Assembly: GCA_036971715.1 (NCBI GenBank)
Contig: JAVHJL010000001.1
Location: forward strand, 1,612,001 to 1,676,000
DNA: 64,000 nucleotides
Reading direction: 5' to 3'
Origin: Arthrobotrys musiformis
Taxonomy: Eukaryota; Ascomycota; Orbiliomycetes; Orbiliales; Orbiliaceae
Positions within the stretch are counted from its first letter, which is position 1; each line of letters begins with the position of its first letter. This document shows, in pieces, positions 24,693-34,474 of the stretch. Under the pieces are notes generated by a model, which had not been told where the DNA came from, searched no databases, and worked only from the letters and a program-made list of their open reading frames with translations. The position numbers were made by a program, and so were the translations under genes.

Positions 24693-25151
24693 GACCATAC
24701 AATTTCCCAGGACCCGGAGTACCCCCAAAGCGGGATAGTTAACACTAGATACCCATTAGAATATATATGGCACGTCATATAACATCGAAATTCCCTGGAA
24801 ATGATTTATGAAGAAGATTTATCGAAGTATGAGCTTCTAGATCAACGCAGAATCACGTTGCATTTTGATAGCTATCGAGAGACATATGATAGACGTCCTC
24901 ACCGACGTAGACAAAACCTCATGGAAATAAAGCAGTCGCATTAATTAGCCCCGAGCCCTACTCCAGATACCGCTACTATGTCGCCTCCAGAGCTCCCTGG
25001 GAGCAGATTCTACCATCTCCAGCTTCAAACCTCTTCTAAAACCACCCCATCTCCTTGAACTTACCAAGCTCACTAACCCCCTTATATATACACAACTCTC
25101 CTCACCCCTTTCCTTTGCTTGACTAAATTTATATATACATTACCTAGCAAA
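24693..25151. other. intergenic region with promoter of next gene
   Basis: C/T-rich sequence with a TATATATA tract around 25083-25090 ahead of the ATG at 25152. No gene seen. Confidence 0.45.
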
Positions 25152-26538
25152 ATGGGAGACCCGGACAATTCGAGGAGTGGGGGTAAGAGTAAGAATAATA
25201 CGCCGGAAACCTCGGAACTCTACGAGCAGCCTCTCTCCCAAGATGAAGTCCTTGGATCAGTCCCCACATTCCTCCCGGACACTCCTGCCAACCGTGTCAA
25301 GTTTGGGCATTTTCTACCAATATCCCCGACCTCACCGGGAAGGAAGTACCTTTCGCAATTCAGCGGGTTCCCTTCTTCTTCGGAGAAATCGGATGTTGAT
25401 GATGATGGCAGCATGCTCCCCAGTAGCTCACCCCCAGCTTTTGACATCGATACTCCGACTAAGGCTCCTGTTGGGAAAGACAACGATCCTACGCCTGGGG
25501 ACGGGGCGTCCGATTGGCATAAATCAGATTTTTGGACTCGCGAGAAAGCTACCGAGCAAGAGAATAGAGCTAGGAAATTGATCGTACGGTCTATTCCCTT
25601 ATTTTTACGGTACTGGTGAACCAACTTACGCGGAAACTGGTATACAGGGTGATTTGAACCACATCAAGGCAACTTTGGAGTACTACTGCGCCAACGATGC
25701 CCGACACCATGCAAAATGGGTTCGAATTCTCGCAGACCATATCCTCTTGCTCTCCGAGGCTAGAGGAATGCAAGTGAATGTTGATGTTGCGTATCATGTC
25801 GCGCAACAGAGAGCTTCAAAATATCGTCAACATCTCGAGGTAAGTTAACCACAGCTGAGATTTACATGGACTAGAAGCCACAATGGTAGTACTAAACGCG
25901 AATATCAGGCATCTACGTTGGAGAGCGAAGCTAAGAGAGCATACGATGAAGACACGGAGAAGAACAAGAAGGGTAGCTTGAGGGGCAAAAGCAAGATTCC
26001 AAGAACCGAGGAAGCCTCTATCTCCAAAGGAACCCATCCAATGAACAAGAAAGGGTCGGGAAGGAAGAGTCTCCCCTTGGCATCCGGAGACAATAACGGC
26101 GATGAAATCAATTTCAGGCTCATCGGCGCGAATGATTTTCTTGGAACACTTAAAATGTCCAAAGCAAAGCAAGAGGAATATCTTCCCTTGTTTGTTGAAC
26201 TACGAGACGATATTTGGAAAGGCAAGTTCCTCGCTTTGGTCTCGTGACGGTGGGGAACCTGAGTACTTACGCTTTTCGCCACCACCATAGGCATTCAAAA
26301 CCCCGGCAAACCGTATGATCCTCTTTTCTTTATACATAATGCCGACTACGATACCGATACTGATTCAACCCAAGTGAAACCCCCCGATGGCCCGAGAGCC
26401 CAAATCCCGGTTCGGGTGCATCCGGCGGAACCAATTGAAATCATAGAAACCGAAGATTATGACCCGATGGATATCGATACCCACCAAGTGCCTGGATACA
26501 TAGATTCCCGTGAACGTGAGCAATGCACAATACAATGA
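25152..26538 (+). CDS. unrecognised protein with acidic C-terminus; one GC-AG intron
   Basis: Four exons, 25152-25583, 25648-25839, 25909-26221 and 26291-26538, close the frame to 394 aa. The N-terminal 130 residues are Ser/Pro/Asp-rich and probably disordered. The middle (residues about 145-208) is a helical, conserved-looking segment with GDLNHIKATLEYY and ADHILLLSEARG. A Lys/Ser-rich stretch and then FLGTLKMSKAKQEEY follow. The C-terminus is acidic (IETEDYDPMDID). The third intron begins GCAAGT, a GC-AG intron: the exon ends AAAG, the acceptor is CATAG, and the frame continues as K-G-IQNPGKPYDP. No catalytic motif or membrane segment was seen, so I assign no function. A nuclear or regulatory role would suit the composition but is a guess. 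Confidence 0.7.
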
Positions 26539-27409
26539 CGTTGCTTCTCTGCTCGATCCAGAGGTTTGTGTCTTTTTTCTTGTCGATGGACTCCTTTTTT
26601 CTTATCACAAATTATTTTTTTCCTTTACACCCTAAAATATGTATACTTCGCGCCGGTGGGTCTTTGTGGTGGGTTTCTTTTGCCAAATTATTCTACAAGT
26701 CTCAAGCAAGGTCCTCTGAAACCACTTTAATCCAAAGGCATTATACTTTAAGATGCCATAGAGCCACGAAGGCCTTTCATCAAGGATAAATTCCAAGCTT
26801 CCTATAGTAAGTTAACGTGATTGTATATTTACCTTGCCATTGTTGACATCGCTAACTGACAGCTTGGTAAACTAGATCGTTTAAACTGGTCGAATAGATA
26901 CATGGTCTTCAACCGATCAAACTTTTTTTTGTTCCCTAGAAGAGCTTTTAGAAGGACAATATTATCTTTCCCCAGACTAGCCTAGAACTCGAATACTTGA
27001 ATCCGTGGCTAGACTTAAAAAATAATTGTTTAGATGCTGCTACTCAGCAACAACATTAATTTTGTCTACGAAATAAGTGTCGGGGTTGCATGCTCAGTAG
27101 GATATAAATTTGCCAGAAAACTTCAAGGTTACGTATTCGACGTCAAATCTTCACTTCGATATCTCTTTTAAGATACTAGCAATCACGATCCTGCGATTGC
27201 TCGAGGATAGCACCTTTTACACTACATCATACTTCATCTATTGATCATTGATTTGGTTACACCTCTTCGCTGGTTTATAAAGTTAGTCGTCGCGGCTTCT
27301 AGCATCGATCTTAGTCTATGTAACTAACAACCAGGTGACAGCTACAATACCACCAAAAGCATCATTCTCCAGCTACAATCCTAAAGACTTAACAAGTCAT
27401 CAGAAAAAA
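26539..27409. other. intergenic region
   Basis: 870 bases of AT-rich sequence with no supportable gene. Open frame 26523-26789 overlaps the end of the previous CDS in another frame and reads T-rich, non-coding-like residues. Confidence 0.4.
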
Positions 27410-27640
27410 ATGTGCAGCATTTGGATCCACTTCCTCACCTGCGGCCACGGTGATACGGAGTACTTCCCCCCCGAAGACTGCGTGACCGAGAACTGCAAGA
27501 ATCAGTATTCGAAGGAAAGAAATGTGCCGTGTCACGAGTGTATTCGTACAGGAAAATGGAGGATTGTGGATACGGGGACGGAGAGGTATGCTATTGAGAA
27601 GGGGAGGGAGATGTCGCCGGTTAAGATTGATGGGAGGTGA
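27410..27640 (+). CDS. small cysteine-rich protein, probable zinc binder
   Basis: A 76-aa single-exon frame starting MCSIWIHFLTCGHGDTEYF at the first in-frame ATG, preceded by AAAAAA. It holds CGH near residues 11-13, then a cysteine pair spaced C-x4-C (DCVTENC) and another spaced C-x2-C (CHEC), a layout typical of small fungal proteins that bind zinc structurally. There is no signal peptide. The Lys/Arg-rich C-terminus follows. Function unknown. Composition and spacing look genuinely coding, but the frame is short and without an intron to confirm it. Confidence 0.55.
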   Translation: MCSIWIHFLTCGHGDTEYFPPEDCVTENCKNQYSKERNVPCHECIRTGKWRIVDTGTERYAIEKGREMSPVKIDGR

Positions 27641-28054
27641 TTTAGGTAGGTAGGATTGATATGGGGGTTTAATTTGTTTCTTGTGCTGATTTTTAATTAG
27701 GTGGTTTGATTTGGAGAGAATCTGGGTGAGGTTAGGGACAATATCGGAGGGAATATTCGAATTATATTCTTTGAAATAAAGTGGTGAGAAAGGATATACA
27801 ATAGAAAAATAGAAAAAATGACATCGATATGCTGGTGGATTCGAGTCGGCGATAATAACATCGATATCGCAGCCGCGCAGTTAAAAAGACCGATTAGCGC
27901 TATAGCTAGCCTTAAATGTTAACATCCGCCATATGATCCCAGCTTGGTACGCATAAAAATCCAAAATTTATCACGCACCCGCAGATGCCGTCGTAAAATG
28001 CAAATTAATCCGCAACTTCCTCAAACAATAAGAACTCATAAAACGCAAAAAAGG
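27641..28054. other. convergent intergenic region
   Basis: 3' flanks of the small cysteine-rich gene and the secreted Ser/Thr-rich gene. Nothing else seen. Confidence 0.45.
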
Positions 28055-30241
28055 TTAATCCCTCCCAAGCGATTCCCCAGCAACAGCAAGGATCTTAATA
28101 CTATCGGACACAATCTCACAACCGTAAGGCTCAGTATCCGGATCATTATTCAAAAGCATAGCCGCCTTCAAGGACTGCAAAAACCCCGTGCGCAGACCCC
28201 AGAATGAATATATCTCGTACCCGGGTGCTCTGACGCTACCCCTCCACCTGCAAAGATAAATAACCGGCTCACCTTTGGTCGTAGCGTACCCTTCCGAGTC
28301 TACCAGGAACTCGGCTTTATGCATGGGAGCATCCTGCGCCGCGGCCTCGGTTTCCGTGAGCATCATTGGAAGCATGTACTTCGTCTGCGGACGGTTTATG
28401 AAGTACCACAGCCACTTGATTTCCGTCACTGTGGTTGTGACTAAAGTCGCGCTGTCGGTTGTGGTGTAAGTCCAGAGGAAGTAGGGATTATATGCGCCAG
28501 CAGTAGCGTTCCAGGCCATGTTGAACCAAGCAGTCGAGGCAGTGGCTTGGGTTATTTGGTCGTAGTGGCCGCCCAGGTCGTCGTGGATCCAGGTGAGGTA
28601 TTGGCCGTAGTAGTCCGTTAGGGACTCGTCGGTGATTTTCCAGTAGCCGTTTACTGGGACTGTTAGTTCCAGAGGTCCTACTGCTGTTAGGGGGCTTGCT
28701 GTGGAGATTTCCTTTGTGGTTGTGGCGATGGAGATGTCGGTTGATTCGTAGGAGATGGTCTCGGTGATGGTACTACGCTCTGTTGAAGTATCATGGGGTG
28801 ATACGGCGCTGGCACAACCGACGCTTATTTCAGCGTCGTTGAAGGTGGCGAGAAGAAGGGGTGTCGGGATCAGTACCACACGGGGCTCGTTTTCATCGTC
28901 CATTTCTGGCGCGATGCTTATCATGTATTGGCCACGACGGCTCAGAGCAGTAGCATCAGTCGTGACGGTATCAGTCGTAGTATATATTGTCTCCGTGCTA
29001 GTATATATGAACTTCTCAAAATTTGAGGTTGATGTCGTACTGACGGTCCCGGTGGGGGTGGAAACCTCTTTGGTAGATACGAGGGAGACGGTTCCCGTGT
29101 ACTCCAAAACCTGCGAGCAGAAGGCCTGGTAGCTGAAAGATGTAATGATATCGTATGCAGAACTCGCGGCAGAATAGTCAATTGAGGTTGAGCTCGAATG
29201 AGAGTTCGAATGAGAGGTTGTGGTACCCGTGCCCTTACTTGTAGCAGTATCAGTGTCGGTATCAGTGCCACTGCCGGTGCCCGTGTCCGTATTCGACGAG
29301 TCCGATGTACTTTCAGAGGAACCCGATCCCCCCTCAGATGGTGAGGTCGCCCCACTGGCAGATCTAGAATTAGTCGTCGAGCTTGTCCCGGGTACAATCC
29401 CGGCCCTCGGCGTCGTAGTCAAATAAGACGTCGTCGAAGACCCCGTCGACGAGGAAGGCCGCGGCATATAATTCAAATTGAATGGCACAAAGTTATCCGG
29501 AACTGACGACCCAAGCCTCGCCATCTTCAAAGAGTACTCCCCGCTAACATTCCTCGGGACGGCGTAGAAGGTATACACCAATCCCTTCCAATTGAGCTTC
29601 AAAACCGTCCCGGAGAAGTAAAACGTACTCAATTTATCCGTTTCCAATACCTCGCTGGGGGTGGCATGTAACAAATCACCGATTTCGTAGATTTCGCTAT
29701 CATTTTGCCGACGATGGCGGGGGAGGGTGCCATTCGTGATCCTTAAGAAGACAACTTCGGTGATTTCGGTGACGTTTGAGGTACCCAGCTCCCCGGCGGA
29801 TGAGATTTGGAGGTATTGAGGTTCTTTGCCTTGCTGGACCAGAACTGTTCTTTGATTATCGTCGAATGCGATAAAATGCTCGCTCAATACACCATCACCT
29901 CTCAGAAGGAAGTCGAAGGCGCCGTCCATACCACCGGTCTCGGTAGACCCGGGCGGCGCAGCCCCCGTCGGCCGAATAGGCGTGAAATTCGGGTCCAGTG
30001 GCATCGGTGGCCGTAGATCCCCCCCAGGTCCACCATTGCCTGGCGCTGGAGACATAGGCCCCGAGCCCCAGACGAGGTTATCACATAACTGCAGCCGGTT
30101 GCACGAGAGCTTGCTGGTGACGGTGTTCGTGTTCACAACGGTCTCGAAGATGGTGGTTGTGGTATCCGTTTCCTGGCCCTGAGCCCCTCCAATAGCGAGC
30201 AGGAGCAAGCATAGCGCCGACCCGGCCTGGAGTCTATGCAT
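28055..30241 (-). CDS. large secreted or wall-associated Ser/Thr-rich protein
   Basis: Single-exon frame of 728 aa. The N-terminus MHRLQAGSALCLLLLAIGGAQG is a clear signal peptide. An N-terminal globular region of about residues 40-270 contains two nearby cysteines (SCNRLQLC) and the segment EHFIAFDDNQRTVLVQQG, resembling the conserved module of an uncharacterised fungal secreted family. Residues about 275-365 are a Ser/Thr/Gly/Asp-rich spacer with a run of alternating T-D, probably O-glycosylated. The C-terminal 350 residues again look globular with many Thr-Tyr repeats. There is no C-terminal hydrophobic tail, so no GPI anchor is apparent. A role at the cell surface is inferred from the signal and composition. 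Many open frames on the opposite strand are shadows of its repetitive codons. Confidence 0.8.
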   Translation of the reverse strand: MHRLQAGSALCLLLLAIGGAQGQETDTTTTIFETVVNTNTVTSKLSCNRLQLCDNLVWGSGPMSPAPGNGGPGGDLRPPMPLDPNFTPIRPTGAAPPGSTETGGMDGAFDFLLRGDGVLSEHFIAFDDNQRTVLVQQGKEPQYLQISSAGELGTSNVTEITEVVFLRITNGTLPRHRRQNDSEIYEIGDLLHATPSEVLETDKLSTFYFSGTVLKLNWKGLVYTFYAVPRNVSGEYSLKMARLGSSVPDNFVPFNLNYMPRPSSSTGSSTTSYLTTTPRAGIVPGTSSTTNSRSASGATSPSEGGSGSSESTSDSSNTDTGTGSGTDTDTDTATSKGTGTTTSHSNSHSSSTSIDYSAASSAYDIITSFSYQAFCSQVLEYTGTVSLVSTKEVSTPTGTVSTTSTSNFEKFIYTSTETIYTTTDTVTTDATALSRRGQYMISIAPEMDDENEPRVVLIPTPLLLATFNDAEISVGCASAVSPHDTSTERSTITETISYESTDISIATTTKEISTASPLTAVGPLELTVPVNGYWKITDESLTDYYGQYLTWIHDDLGGHYDQITQATASTAWFNMAWNATAGAYNPYFLWTYTTTDSATLVTTTVTEIKWLWYFINRPQTKYMLPMMLTETEAAAQDAPMHKAEFLVDSEGYATTKGEPVIYLCRWRGSVRAPGYEIYSFWGLRTGFLQSLKAAMLLNNDPDTEPYGCEIVSDSIKILAVAGESLGRD

Positions 30242-30833
30242 CTTTTTTTTTCTCTACACCTCAAAATTAATATATCAATATCTTACTGGCTCCAGAAGTT
30301 GTGAGGTCGTATATGTGCACAGGACGCAGAATTGAAATATTTACATCATAACCAGCGGTGGCCTCGAGAAGAATGGCGATAGCATATAAAACAATGGAAT
30401 AATGAATGAGAAGGTGTAACCATATTGTAGAACTTACTTCTGGAGTTTTCCCTCGCTGCAAACCGCTATAGTATATACTCAAGGATCCGGATATGTAGGT
30501 AGCAAGGGGACTGTGAGTTCTACAAAGAGGCCAGCATATATAAAAAGGGCTGAAGGGGGCTGTGGGGCCCCTCTAGGGCCATCTCGCCGTCATTTAACAG
30601 TCTCGTAACCAATCTGTGGTCATTTAACGTAATTTATAACTCATGAGCTCAACCAACACAGGCCTGCTCTCCGGACAGCATAGACTTCCACACAATATAT
30701 AACAGCATTGGCCAGATAGTCGTCTACGTAGGCAAGCCATCGAAAGAATAGACAGGCGTGTTGTAGGGTTGGGGTGCCACGAGTATGGAAACTAGCTCTT
30801 TCATAGACTCCACGTGGGGTTGGTGGTTACCGG
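30242..30833. other. intergenic region: promoter of secreted protein gene
   Basis: 5' flank of the secreted protein gene and 3' flank of the ankyrin gene; includes a T-rich leader just upstream of the ATG at 30241. No gene seen. Confidence 0.45.
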
Positions 30834-32000
30834 TCATATATCCTCCCCGAGCCTTTTACCCCAGTGACGATAATACCCGCTAAACCCCCAGTCCGAAGCC
30901 GCAATTTGCCTCAAAGCCACCAGTGGCTCCTTCGGAACCCCTCTATCTATCAACCGCCTGGCGACGTGGAGGGATCCACATATACAGGTATACTGAAGCG
31001 GCGTCCATCGAGCGAGGTTAGATACCTTCACATCCGCCCCGGCTTCGATCAAAAGGTCAATTATTCCTTCATAAGCTGCCAGCTGCTCATCTCTCAGCCC
31101 GCTAAAGATGGGCAAACTGTGAACACCGCCGTCGATATGACCCTGGGCATTTACATCCGCCCCGGCTTCTAGGAGTAACTTGACGGCCTCGAGATTCCCC
31201 ACCGAGGCAGCTAAATGTAGCGCCGTGAGGCCGTTGTCATTAGCAGCATTCGGATCCGCGCCAGCGGCTAGTAGCATTTCTATAATATCTTCATTCCCCA
31301 GCCATGCAACCGCATGAGCAAGAGGCCTCGCGCTCCCTTTGACAGAAAAATTGACATCGACGCCTTCGTGCAGTAGAATTGCCACGAGCTCGGTTTTTCC
31401 TAATGATGCGAAGGCGGTTATGGGACTCAAACCCTTCGATGTTTCTGCGAATAGTTTCCCGTTTGGGACGGATAGGTTTGCTTTGATGTTTCGGTGTAGA
31501 GGGGATTCATCCAGTTTCCAGAGATTGTTGAAGGCTTCGATGTACGGTTGCATGTACCGCATTCCTAGGGATACTATTGCATACGGCGAAGAAGCGGATT
31601 TCATCTTTGAAATGGTGGTTTTTAGACGTTGCGCTTCTTTTGAGCCGCCGTTCATGACGCAGGATGTTACTAGGCATATTTCGCAGAAAGGGGTGGGGTT
31701 TGGTAAAGTGTTTTTTTGGTTGTAATCTGCATTTGGGGGTCGCGGATTGAAACGGTAGAAATCGGCAGCGTCGATGTGTTCTGGCCCCCCCTTGCGCGGG
31801 GTTAGGGACAGATTCTCCAATCTTAGTGCCATCTGTTCCGAATTCTCAATATTATTGTATTGGCTGCTGTCCATTGAAGAGGTTTCTGAGGGGTTGGCGG
31901 GGATGCCTCTGGCTGAATTATCGTGGTTGCGGACGGGGTTTTGTCCGAGGGCTTGAGACTCTCCCGACGCATACTTGCGGGAGTTACGATCGTCTGCCAT
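30834..32000 (-). CDS. ankyrin-repeat protein
   Basis: Frame of 388 aa when started at the first in-frame ATG (MADDRNSRKY); the open frame extends 72 codons further upstream but without an ATG. The N-terminal 120 residues are polar and probably disordered. A short segment with cysteines (FCEICLVTSCVM) precedes a helical part. Residues about 220-370 hold three or four ankyrin units: one ending LLHEGVDVN, clear ones ending LLAAGADPNAAND and LLLEAGADVNAQG, and a later one ending LIEAGADVKVSN followed by TPLQYTCICGSL. Ankyrin repeats mediate protein binding. No enzymatic domain is visible. The gene is divergent from the one at 32637 and shares a 636-bp promoter region with it. Confidence 0.82.
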   Translation of the reverse strand: MADDRNSRKYASGESQALGQNPVRNHDNSARGIPANPSETSSMDSSQYNNIENSEQMALRLENLSLTPRKGGPEHIDAADFYRFNPRPPNADYNQKNTLPNPTPFCEICLVTSCVMNGGSKEAQRLKTTISKMKSASSPYAIVSLGMRYMQPYIEAFNNLWKLDESPLHRNIKANLSVPNGKLFAETSKGLSPITAFASLGKTELVAILLHEGVDVNFSVKGSARPLAHAVAWLGNEDIIEMLLAAGADPNAANDNGLTALHLAASVGNLEAVKLLLEAGADVNAQGHIDGGVHSLPIFSGLRDEQLAAYEGIIDLLIEAGADVKVSNLARWTPLQYTCICGSLHVARRLIDRGVPKEPLVALRQIAASDWGFSGYYRHWGKRLGEDI

Positions 32001-32636
32001 CGCGTCCACGATATAATATATATTGAATTCGGGGAGTATAATAATATCGACAGGGGGTTGGAAGGGTTCGATACTACGTAGACTGTCGTCTGATATCTTG
32101 ATATCTGATAGTTCAACGGTGAAGCAAGACAAGGCTGGACTAAACACCAGCGCCGCCAATTGAAACGGATATCCCTGCTCTATCAAGCTCCCATGCCCCC
32201 GGCCCGTTCCATCCACTTAGATCGAAGCTACGGTCCCTGCTAGTTTGTACGACGGGGATGTGCCGCAGAACATTAGCAAACGTTGCATATTGGTGGTCTT
32301 TCGTGTTGCAGTCGACGTTGTTGACGTTCTGGGCCGAGATGCAAGATATTGGCTTCACTCTTTGGACCGCTGTAGCTTGTAGATAAACAGCTGAGCTTTG
32401 TATTAGGACTATAAAAACCCCCATGCTTCTTCTCATCCTTCTCTTCTACAACCTCCCATCTCTCCGCGTCATCATCTACATCATCTCGTCGTTGAACTAT
32501 CGACATCACCACCATCTCCTCCATCCTCATCGTTGCATTTTAGGTCATAATCATCCTCCTTGGAGCCTTTCTAGCCCCATTGACGTATTATACCAAAAAA
32601 GCACATCTCAGACATCCCTAAAAAAATCCCATCAAG
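32001..32636. promoter_or_regulatory. shared bidirectional promoter region
   Basis: 636 bases between divergent start codons at 32000 (minus) and 32637 (plus). AT-rich TATA-like sequence lies close to the ankyrin start at 32011-32025; a C/T- and CAT-rich leader precedes the plus-strand gene. Whether regulation is shared is not known. Confidence 0.4.
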
Positions 32637-33495
32637 ATGGACATCAAAATCATCATCAACGCGGTGAAGCCTAACGCCAGCACCTCCCCAAGGAAAAGGG
32701 CAGGGTTCCCTAACTACACCCTCCATGTCAGTGATCAATCCGTGAAATACAGCTCCTCTTACTTATATCAAAGGTCTCACTGACGTCCGCAGTTTGCCCA
32801 TGAGATTATTCAAAAATCTCAATACCGTGAAGTCCTCTCTAGATGGCATTGGGCCATCTTGGACGAGATTAAGCCGTACTACAATCCTGAAAAGGATACG
32901 GCTGAAGCCGAAAACCGTGAGAAGAACGCTGTTGCCCTCGTTGAGGGGGTGTGGGTACGGAATCCCCCTGTCTATGTGACGTTTTGAAACTAGTGAACAA
33001 ATTTAAACTAATATGGATTGGGGTGAAGAACAAGTACTATGCGGGTAATGAGGATACTACCCGCAACAAAAAACGTAAGATTGACGAGGTTTACGCGGAC
33101 GATGAGGAGGGGTTGGACGGCTCCCCTAAGAAGCGTCGTGCTGTAAGTTGATGGCTGCATTCCTGACTTCAAAAGATCGTTTGACTGACTATGAAATGAA
33201 GGGCGTCTCCATCAAGGGGATTGCCGATTCCGGGTGGAGCTTCAAGCTCGACTGGGAGAGCACGGATGAGAACGTCGCCGTCTTCAATGGCGAGGACGGC
33301 GATATGAAAATGATTGACAGCGGGCTCCTTCCTGTCACCCCGAAGAAGGGGAAGGAAACGGCAGGAGGGAGCCAGGAGGGTGAAGGGGACGGGGGTTCTC
33401 CCGATGGAAAGGAGAACCAGCGTCCGATCAGCTCTCCACACAGCCTTCGAAAGAGACTTCTTCGAAAGTTGATGGCTGCTGCTGGAGTTGTCTGA
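32637..33495 (+). CDS. unrecognised small protein with nuclear-localisation-like motif
   Basis: Four exons, 32637-32726, 32793-32954, 33029-33142 and 33202-33495, all joined in phase 0, give 219 aa. The third intron has no internal in-frame continuity, and the acceptors are CGCAG, TGAAG and TGAAG. The N-terminal half has an aromatic-rich helix (YREVLSRWHWAILDEIKPYYN). A basic cluster SPKKRRA at about residues 116-122 looks like a nuclear localisation signal. The segment GWSFKLDWESTDENVAVF then precedes a Gly/Glu/Lys-rich tail. I do not recognise the family. Start choice: this ATG is preceded by ATCAAG and opens a frame that survives all three splices. A 10-base repeat TGATGGCTGC occurs in the third intron and near the stop. 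Confidence 0.62.
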
Positions 33496-33811
33496 AGGTC
33501 GCTACAGATCTTTCCACCATCTACTGATTGGTGGATCGATTTTGTCCCGTCCCTTGCGCCCTCCAATTGCCTTTGATAGTTTTGTGATTCATACTTGTCT
33601 TGTTTGAAGCACGGGGAGTGCAATATCTTGAAGCTATTGCACTCCCCTGTGCAATTTTGTACCCCAACGTTACCAACCAATAAACTTGTTTTACTTGAGC
33701 GCTCTCTCAGAACTCCGGATCGAAATGGTATAAATGTTCCATTCTGACTTCCAGGCTAATTCACACATCCACCACATACAAACCCCATGTATAAGTAGCT
33801 ATAGCACCCCC
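33496..33811. other. convergent intergenic region
   Basis: 3' flanks of two unrecognised genes. Nothing further seen. Confidence 0.45.
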
Positions 33812-34474
33812 TCAATCACTGGTAAAGTAACTATCCTCAACCAACCTCTTCCCCGTCCTCCTAGCTATAACCTCATAAAACTTCAGCGCATTCTCCCCGA
33901 CCAAATTCATCATCAACTGCGGATCTCCCACAGCGGAAGCAGGCAACTCCTCAGGCCCCCTGATCACAATATAAACCGCATTCTCAGCTCGTCGCCCAAC
34001 AGCCAATATTTCCTCTTTATTATCCAAAAACGACCTCTTCCCGTCAGGAACACTAAACTCCCACCCACCAAACTCCTTCTTCTTCTTCATCTCAACCTCA
34101 TTCGCACTATCGGCCTTTGAAGCCATCCAGCATCTGCAAGCCGGATTGATATCACCATCACACCCGGCCCAGGCGGTATGCCCGACTTCCTCCATATGTT
34201 TTCGAATCCGCACGACTTCGTCGGATAATTGGCAGTACATGTGTAATAACTCCGCCTCCCGCGCGATCAGTAGTTTTTCCTCCTGGTACGTGTTCCAGCT
34301 CCGCATGTTGGTGAGTTCGCGGCAGATGTGCTGGGTGTGGCTGCAGTAGGTTCTGAAGCGTTCGGCGAGTTTATTACAGTCTTCTTGGGTCTTTTGGAGG
34401 AATTTCATGTGGAGAGTTCGTTGCATTGGGGGGAGGAGTGGGAGGGGGCCCGGTGGGGTGGGGATCAGGAGCAT
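33812..34474 (-). CDS. unrecognised 220-aa protein with coiled-coil propensity
   Basis: Single-exon frame from an ATG. After a Pro/Leu-rich start, residues about 20-100 are helical and charged (for example QKTQEDCNKLAERFRTYC and AREAELLHMYCQLSDEVVRIRK), suggesting a coiled coil or helical bundle. A short cysteine group follows (GCDGDINPACRCW, near residues 104-116), then a more globular C-terminal third with GGWEFSVPDGKR and NAVYIVIRG. No signal peptide or membrane span. I recognise no family and assign no function. Composition is protein-like over the full length, and the opposite-strand frames here read as low-complexity shadows. Confidence 0.6.
   Translation of the reverse strand: MLLIPTPPGPLPLLPPMQRTLHMKFLQKTQEDCNKLAERFRTYCSHTQHICRELTNMRSWNTYQEEKLLIAREAELLHMYCQLSDEVVRIRKHMEEVGHTAWAGCDGDINPACRCWMASKADSANEVEMKKKKEFGGWEFSVPDGKRSFLDNKEEILAVGRRAENAVYIVIRGPEELPASAVGDPQLMMNLVGENALKFYEVIARRTGKRLVEDSYFTSD

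Noticed and set aside
32001..32216. 72-codon N-terminal extension of the ankyrin protein
   Set aside because: The open frame there starts with GTG and has no ATG before 32000; it overlaps TATA-like promoter sequence.
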